From NCBI GenBank assembly GCA_948567375.1, contig OX419756.1, positions 20,403,001-20,467,000 of the forward strand: 64,000 nt of DNA, read 5' to 3'. Every line of letters starts with the position of its first letter. Positions within the stretch are counted from its first letter, which is position 1. Source of the stretch: Lunularia cruciata. Its lineage: Eukaryota; Streptophyta; Marchantiopsida; Lunulariales; Lunulariaceae. A program made the position numbers and the translations under genes. A model generated the notes under the pieces. That model searched no databases and had not been told where the DNA came from. It saw only the letters and a list, made by a program, of their open reading frames with translations. Of this stretch, positions 58,028 through 64,000 are shown one piece after another.

Positions 58028-59330
58028 TTGGCAGTTTGTGGTTACTTTATCATGATAGAGTTCTTTGGGGATTCTAGAGGAGATAACCCTACAATATGCA
58101 ATGGGTTTACTTGGAGTGGTGGTCAACATCAGCGTGTATCTCAAGTCCCAATGAGGGAGGAGATTGACTTTGAGTTGGAGTTTGACATAGGAGCTAATTC
58201 AATTGAGAGTGCACTTGGCGTGTCTACACCATTCTTGTGGGATATGGACAAGATTTATGGGGCCTCCAAATGCCCTAAGCACTACTCTAGAACAATGGGT
58301 ACCATTGAGTTGGATAACTTCATCTAGGAGTTTGATAGTTGGTGTAATCTACAGTAGATGTGGAACCCAACTCTGTTCACACCTTTCATGGCATGGAAGG
58401 GATTATTTCAACACTTGGAGTGTTTGTTGATAGACGACTACCATGAGTTTAGGAGAGCTCACTTGGAGGAGATTGAGTTATGAAGATAAATATTGGTCTT
58501 TGAACTATGTCTCTATCACTTTAGGCTAGGTTGCAAGGGGTAGATTGGCTGTACCCACAAGTTCTAGCTCAAGTAGCGTTGGTGGAGCTAGTGAAGGTGC
58601 ACTAGCTAGAGATAGTGCTACTAGGAGTAGAGGTACCACTACAGGAGGTGGTGTAGTAACGGTGTTTAACCCCATGGTGGAGTTCTTCCAATGTTTGAGG
58701 TAGAACTACCAGGGAGTGCGGACTAACAAGTTGAGAAGCTTGTAGGAGTTCCAATGGAAGGCTAAAGAGAGCCTACACAAGGCATACACTTGCATAAGGC
58801 GGCTGGTCAATTTCACTCAGGGAGTTACTAAGGCCCAAGCAGTCCGATTTTGGTATGGGATATTGGACAAGGAGTTGTGACGTAGAGTTTATGATGTTAT
58901 GTTGTTACAGGCTACTTTTCCTACTTTGGCGGCGGTCATTGGTTTGATTGAGCATATTGAGCTCAACATGGTGGAGGAGAGAGTGGTGATATTTGGATTT
59001 GGTAGGGAGGCCTCATCCACAATTGTGACTTCTTCTAGAGTAGAGCAAAGTGCACCATGCCTAATTGGTTTTCAAGGATAGGGTGGACAACCCAAATCCT
59101 ATGGAGCAAGTGGAAGGCTTAGTGTTGCTAGACCCTTACCTCATTTTTGGGTCAGCAATAACTAGTGAGTAAAGGTGTTGCTTGTTGGACTTGTGGTGGA
59201 CCTCACCACTAGACAGAGTGCCCTCAAGGCAGTGGACTTGATACCTTTAGTGCATCACAGCCAGCACACAAGTAGTGTGAGCATTGCCACAGATTTGGTC
59301 ATACTAGTGACCGGTGGTGTAAAAGACCGA
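58028..59330 (+). pseudogene. gag: Decayed Ty3/gypsy gag
   Basis: Several frames together resemble a plant Ty3/gypsy gag: EFQWKAKESLHKAYTCIRRL near 58750-58810, QAVRFWYGILDKEL near 58840-58878, then LIEHIELNMVEERV near 58938-58985. Two zinc-knuckle traces follow (CWTCGGPHH with a stop inside, near 59190; CEHCHRFGHTSDRWC near 59280). Stops and frameshifts are frequent. The sequence stops abruptly near 59330 where the LTR of the minus-strand chromovirus begins, so that element inserted into it. Family assignment beyond Ty3/gypsy is not possible. Confidence 0.65.
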
Positions 59331-59421
59331 ATCCAAGGAGAGAAATAGGAGAATGGAAACTCACATTGGGACACTTGAAGGAGGGAAAACTCCAAATGCC
59401 TAGCATGAGCTTTGGCTTTGG

Positions 59422-59429
59422 TATTTATA
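59422..59429 (-). promoter_or_regulatory. TATA box of the chromovirus LTR
   Basis: TATAAATA on the minus strand. It lies 22 nt downstream of the nearest heat-shock-like module (59451-59458), the order expected in a promoter reading leftwards. Confidence 0.6.
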
Positions 59430-59450
59430 GGTAGTATACAAGGCCTTTGA

Positions 59451-59654
59451 GAAGCTTCTCAAGAAGCTTCCTCAAGCCGCTTTCTTGGAGTGCAAGCTAA
59501 GTTAACTAGGAAGCTTCTCAAGAAGCTTCCCTCTAGAAGCCGCCTACTTGGCGTGCAAGCTAAGCTAGTTGGAAGATTCTAGAAGTTTCCTTCTAGAAGC
59601 TACTTACTTGAGGTGCAAGCTAAGCTAGTCGGGAAGCTTCATAAGTACTTCCGG
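59451..59654 (-). promoter_or_regulatory. Tandem repeats carrying heat-shock-element-like modules
   Basis: Units start at 59451, 59510, 59572 and (partial) 59633, period 59-62 bp. Each begins with GAANNTTC. Such palindromic modules occur at 59451, 59463, 59510, 59522, 59572, 59582 and 59633, and a TTCTAGAA at 59591. The third unit has four alternating modules with perfect 2-nt spacing, GAAgaTTCtaGAAgtTTC (59572-59589), which fits the consensus for heat shock factor binding. The others are separated by 4 nt and are weaker matches. Confidence 0.6.
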
Positions 59655-59665
59655 AATATTCTAGG

Positions 59666-59914
59666 CTAATTTGTCTTATGTGCTACTTTGTAAGCCCAAC
59701 TAACTTCGTTGCTAAACTCCATATTGTTACATATTTCCCTGCCGCTAGTTAGTGACGTCCTTGTCACCAATGAAGCTTTGAATTCCAGGATGGCCGTCCG
59801 TGCATTTAGGAGGTGGGAAAGAGGTTCCCATGTGCCATCATGAAGGGGATACCTTTTCCAAAGGACCTTGTACTCCGTATGTTGGTGATGACCTCGTTGA
59901 ATATGGCAACGCAC
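59666..59914 (-). pseudogene. pol: Chromodomain end of chromovirus integrase
   Basis: The frame contains YKVLWKRYPLHDGTWEPLSH, then LLNARTAILEF, which match the chromodomain pattern (aromatic residues, W-E-P, then a helix). This domain is thought to steer integration to marked chromatin. The frame runs past the end of the internal region into the LTR. It is separated from the integrase core by frameshifts. Confidence 0.8.
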
Positions 59915-60129
59915 AAGGACACGATCAACTTCATACTCCTCATGATCATTGATAAGGATAGGAAGAGGGGGAGGTTGGACTCAAGAGGAAAAGGAAGAGG
60001 GGTTTGGAACAAAGGGTTTCAACTTGGAAACATGAAAGACAGGATGGATACGCATGTGACAAGGCAAGGCAAGGCAAGTTGATAAGCAACAAGAGAGACA
60101 ATTTGGGTGATATCAAAAGGTCCTATCCA

Positions 60130-61235
60130 ATTAAAGGCAAGTTTACAAACTTGGGTATCAAGTAGGAGAGTGAGGTTACTAGAGGATAGTATGACTTTAT
60201 CACCGACTTCAAAGCTGAGATCACGATGATGGTGGTCTACAAATTGTTTTTGGCGATTCTGAGCAACAAGGAGGTGAGACTTGGCTTGTTAGAGAGATTG
60301 GAATATAGTGGTCAAGAATGTGGAAGTATGAGGAACCTAAGATGGAGGGGGAGCAAGAGGAGAATCTAGAACAAGCGGATCTTTGCCAAAATTGAGAAAG
60401 AAAGGAGAAAATCCGGTGCTTGCCTATTTGGAATTATTATAGACAAATTTTGCAGCTGCAAGACATTCATCCCAATTGGTATGGTGGACATTGACAAAGG
60501 CACGCAATATATCCTCCAATGTACAATTTGCACGGTTGGTTTGTCCATCAGTTTGAGGATGATAGGCCGTGGACAAAGCAAGCTTGGTGTCGAGTATTTG
60601 GAAGAGTGCTTGCCAAAACTTCCCAATAAATTGAGGATCACGGTCGGAGATGAGTACACATGGCATCCCATGATGCTTGAAGACATTGTTGAAGTAAATT
60701 TGTGCTAAGGTTGGAGCATCCACGGTATCATAGGTTGGTGCCAAGTGGATTTGCTTACTAAGCTTATCCACAAATACCATGATTGCGGTGTGTCCTTGTT
60801 TTGTTTTTGGCAAGGATGTGATAAGATCCAAGCTCACATGCTCACCGCAAGCGAATGGAACGGAGAGTGGTTGAAGGAGTCTACTCGGCTTCTGGTTGTT
60901 GGCCTTGTTACGTTGGTAGCTCTCACACGATTGGACAAATTCTCAAACATCTTGTGGCATGTTGTGCCACCACCATTGACATTGGAGGGTACCCAAGTTC
61001 TTATCCATGCCCATGTGACCAGCAATGGGTAAATCATGGGCTTCTTGAAGGCGCACAAGTTGAAGATCACCTTTAGCTGGAACATAGATTTGGTCCTCAT
61101 GGAATAAAAGGCCCTCCTTGATGGAGAAGGTGTTGTACTCCTTATTGCATGCCATAAGGTGACCATGTACCATTTGGAAGAAGAGATCTTGGTGTTGAGC
61201 TGACTGAAACTTGTTTTGGACCTAAGAGTCAACTG
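60130..61235 (-). pseudogene. pol: Integrase of the right-hand chromovirus, broken
   Basis: The N-terminal HHCC part is near 61060-60950 (EAHDLPIAGHMGMDKNLGTL). The core frame 60837-60424 keeps the first two catalytic Asp residues (LDLITSLP and SDRDPQF). The third catalytic residue is lost: QTDGQTNRANCTLED has Asn where the left-hand copy has Glu (QTDGQTERANC). Several frameshifts separate the core from the C-terminal part (about 60430-60130). Confidence 0.85.
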
Positions 61236-61287
61236 ACACCATTGAAATTGCCGTTGTCATGAGAGGAAGAGACTTCAAATCAAGTTG

Positions 61288-61824
61288 TCATGATAAAGCA
61301 TCAAGGATGACATGGAACCAACTTGGTCTGTACTCAAGTTTGATGTCATATAGTTGAAGTTGTTCCTCCCATCGATGATGTTGACTCTTCATGTGTTCCA
61401 AGTGTAAGGTCTTCAACAATGGTTTGTGATTAGTTTGCATGATCACTTGTTTCCCGGAGAGGTAATGCCTCCATACCTTTGGTGGCATATACCATTGCAA
61501 GTTGTTCTTGATCTTGAGCAGAGTAGTTTTGTTCAGCCGTATTGAGTCAGCATGACACAAAGGCAATGGGATGGAGTCCATCTGGGAATCTTGTTGCAGC
61601 ATGGCTCCAATTGCAAAGTTAGAAGCATCAAAATCAACCATACAGAGTAGTTGAGGATCATATGGTTGAAGAATGGGTCTTGAAGACACCATATGCTTTA
61701 AATTTTTGAATGCTTCTTCATGCTTGGTGGTCAATTGGAAGCTCAAGTTCTTTCCCAGAAGGTCAGTCAATGGTGCAGCCACATGAGCATAATAATAGAT
61801 GAACCGTTGGTAAAAATTGGCCAA
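61288..61824 (-). pseudogene. pol: RNaseH region of the right-hand chromovirus
   Basis: One open frame of 178 codons runs from the end of RT connection (ANFYQRFIYYYAHVAAPLTD) through RNaseH (MVDFDASNFAIGAMLQQDSQ; NHKPLLKTLHLEHMKSQHHR). It ends at the LDALS motif where LDALSR is usual. It is relatively intact compared with its neighbours. Confidence 0.85.
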
Positions 61825-62677
61825 TCCATTGAATGCCCGTACTTCTCTAGCATCCTTTTGGGTAGGCTAATCAATAATGGCCTTGATTTTCTCTTCTTCC
61901 ATCTTGATCCCCTCTGATGAGATCTTATGACCCAAGAAGGTAACCTCCTTCTGCTAAAAGGCACACTTTGACTTCTTGTAGTGTAGTAAAATTTCCATTG
62001 TTGTAGTCGTCTTAGGACTTCTTGCACATGATTCACATGTTTCGTCTCTGTCTTGCTATAGATTAAGATATCATCCAAGAACACCACCATGGACCGATCC
62101 AATAGTCCATCCAATACTTGATGCATCTGATCCATGAAGACTACTGGAGTATTAGTGAGTCCAAAAGGTAGAACTCTCCATTCAAAATGCCCATACCTGG
62201 TACAAAAGGCAGTCTTTTGCACATCTTTTCTATCAGTAGGAATTTGCCAATAGCCGTTACAAAGATCTAGCTTGGAAAAGTAGCGTGCTCCACTTAGTTG
62301 ATCAAGCAAGTCATCAATCTGAGGCAAGGGATATGCATTCTTCATGGTTTGCTTATTGAGCCCACAATAATCAATACAAAATGAAGTCCTCCATCCTTCT
62401 TTGGAACAAATAGTACCAGTGCTCCCCAAGGAGAGGTACTATGTCGTATGAAGTCCTTCTCCAACAACTTTGTAAGTGTTGTTTGCAACTCCTCCAACTC
62501 CTTTGGTGAGAGCCAATATATTGGTCTACTCACTGGAGTACTCCCTGGCAATAGCTCGACCTTGAAGGGCATACCTTGATCGGAGGGTAATCCCTTTGGC
62601 AGATCATCCAAAAACACGTCCACAAAATCCTTAACTATCCAATCAACCATTGCTTGATGAGGCTCTTGGGCTTGCAC
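61767..62677 (-). pseudogene. pol: Reverse transcriptase of the right-hand chromovirus, broken
   Basis: Two overlapping frames (62677-62342 and 62429-61767) cover the domain. Motifs include PIYWLSPKELEELQTTLTKL, NAYPLPQIDDLLDQLSGARY, LDLCNGYWQIP and VVFLDDILIYSKT (FLDD in the catalytic box). Frameshifts near 62390 and 61990 break it. The left-hand copy at 4909 joins this sequence exactly where element A was inserted. Confidence 0.88.
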
Positions 62678-63023
62678 AGATTATTCTTGTGCAATTAGCT
62701 TGATCCACACCGTGAATACAAACTTATCTTCTTGCAAAGCTTGCTCTATGGCTGCTTTACTTACAAACTCCCCTTCTCGAGACTCATCTCTCTTCCAAGC
62801 TTGCTCCTTGGTTTCCTTCTTGGCAAACTTCCCATCTTGGGACTCATCTCCCTGCTTGGTTCACTCTATGGCTACCTTCTCAACAAACTTCCCATCTTGG
62901 GATTGATGAATTCTTAGGTGTCTTACTAAGAGGTGCCAGACAACCTAATCAAAAATTTCTACCTTGGTGTTGTACTTGAATTTGGCATCGGGTCCAATCA
63001 AATTGAACCTGATGATATTCAAG
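62678..63023 (-). other. Linker between protease and reverse transcriptase, decayed
   Basis: Contains a repeated phrase: on the plus strand AACTCCCTTCTC / AACTTCCCATCTTGGGA recurs at about 62770, 62825 and 62890, giving a short 60-bp-like tandem structure. No catalytic motif is visible. Confidence 0.5.
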
Positions 63024-63341
63024 TCAAGGTAGACTCAGAATGACATCATAGTGTAGAGGTGCCACTACAAACCTCATACACTCCAAATACTCCTTCCCAA
63101 TCTTGAAGGTAACAAGATGTGAGGTGCAAAATGCAGAACCCTTTCTACCATCCGCCATCATCAAACTACTTCCAATAACTGGCTTGATAGGAATACCCAA
63201 TTCCTTTGCGACTTGCATAGAGATGCAATTTTCTGAACTTCCAGAATCAACCAAAATCCTACAACCCCAATTAGATATTGTACCTTGCAAGTGAAGCAAA
63301 CTTGCATAGGTCGAGCCTTCAATCCCATTGGAACCAATCAA
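63024..63341 (-). pseudogene. pol: Protease of the right-hand chromovirus
   Basis: Open frame of 105 codons with the aspartic protease site ILVDSGSSENCIS (DSG form) and the later VILSLP segment, where ILG is usual. It processes the polyprotein in active relatives. This copy is a fragment of a broken gene. Confidence 0.85.
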
Positions 63342-64000
63342 GCTCCCAATAGGTGGCTTGAAATCTCTTATTGGGATTCTTTGTTTCCTTGATCATTTGC
63401 TCCACAACCTTCACCTGGGCAACTTGTTGAGGTGGTCCATTCTTGAGTGGACATTCAGCAATGTGATGCCCCAATTAGCGACAATAAAAACAACCACCAT
63501 TTTGTCGCAGTTTCTCTCTATCTACCATGCCAAGTGGTCTTTGTTGAATGGCATCAATCTCCATTGGTGTTGGCTCCTCTACTTGTGTGTAGTGTATTGG
63601 TAGGCTCTGTGGAGGTCAAGGTCAAGACCAAGTTGTTGCCACCAAGGAATCGAAACGTTTGGCCAACCACATGGCTTCTTCCAAGTGTTGTGGCTCTTGC
63701 ATGGTTACCTCTAATTTGGTTTTTTCCTTCAAGCCTCTTACAAATCAATACAGAGCTTCACCTTCCAATATATCTAGAATTTGCATGATGGTGTTTTGGA
63801 ACTGCGTGATATAACTTCTTATAGAGCCAATCTATTTCAACTTTGCCAACTTATCCCGTGCAGCTTGTGTGGCATTTATAGCTTAGAACCGACTAATTAT
63901 TGCGCTCTTGAATTCCACCTAGGTCAAGATTGGTGCAACCATTTGTCCTTCAGCTCACTCCACTCAAAATCTCCACCATAGCTTTGCTACTCCATCCAAT
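63342..64000 (-). pseudogene. gag: gag C-terminal part of the right-hand chromovirus (continues beyond window)
   Basis: On the minus strand a zinc knuckle near 63440-63500 reads CFYCR, a stop, then LGHHIAEC. Restoring no bases, the spacing is C-X2-C-X4-H-X4-C with one of the X residues turned to TAA. Beyond it, capsid-like fragments run to the window edge with more stops. Confidence 0.7.

Larger units (their letters stand above)
59331..59731 (-). repeat. 3' LTR (U3-R region) of the right-hand chromovirus
   Basis: The right limit is supported: on the minus strand the purine-rich GCGGCAGGGAAAT (59745-59733) is followed by TGTAACAATATGG starting at 59731. The left limit, near 59330, is only inferred from the end of the gag text. 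The LTR contains three tandem repeats of about 60 bp and a TATA box. No second LTR lies in the window for comparison. Confidence 0.6.

Overview
This window looks like nuclear DNA of a plant with a large, repeat-rich genome. A gymnosperm such as a conifer fits best, but that is inference. The reasons are AT-rich sequence, nested Ty3/gypsy LTR retrotransposons filling most of the window, spliceosomal introns, and one plant-type gene: an L-type lectin-domain receptor-like kinase on the minus strand at 46232-49060. No bacterial or organellar gene was seen.

Layout. (1) 1-4908 is the 5' two thirds of element A, a minus-strand Ty3/gypsy element whose gag-pol frame stays open to the window edge. It sits inside the reverse-transcriptase gene of a plus-strand chromovirus remnant (4909-about 7475). 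(2) 7476-18965 is mostly decayed DNA: tandem duplications, a (TTC)26 microsatellite and a broken coiled-coil coding region. (3) 19207-27813 is element C, a complete but heavily mutated plus-strand copy of the family of A, with an internal 801-bp duplication. A solo LTR of the same family lies at 28487-29178. Both interrupt one older coding sequence, whose frame is continuous across each insertion point. (4) 29179-35994 holds decayed coiled-coil coding sequence and duplications. (5) 35995-43823 is element D, a complete minus-strand copy with one stop codon and a lost gag start codon. (6) 43824-about 51800 is the only non-transposon island: the receptor kinase, a tRNA-Tyr-like relic, and two near-perfect hairpins. 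(7) 53109-55090 is a tandem array that includes a dimeric higher-order repeat of about 174 bp. (8) 58028-64000 is a decayed plus-strand gag cut by a minus-strand chromovirus. The LTR of that chromovirus carries heat-shock-element-like repeats just upstream of a TATA box.

The A/C/D family has 690-692 bp LTRs (TGTAAC...CTCACA), a primer site resembling the one pairing with tRNA-Asp, an extra upstream ORF1 of 157 residues with a CCHC zinc knuckle, and then one long gag-protease-RT-RNaseH-integrase frame with no chromodomain. These traits point to the non-chromovirus Athila/Tat/Ogre side of Ty3/gypsy (inference). Target duplications are 4 bp, and every one seen fits G-N-N-C.

The best leads for something undescribed are the heat-shock-like LTR promoter (59422-59640), the CCHC ORF1 shared by all three family copies, the GNNC target rule, the dimeric array at 53.6-54.7 kb, and two in-frame insertions in the receptor kinase catalytic domain.
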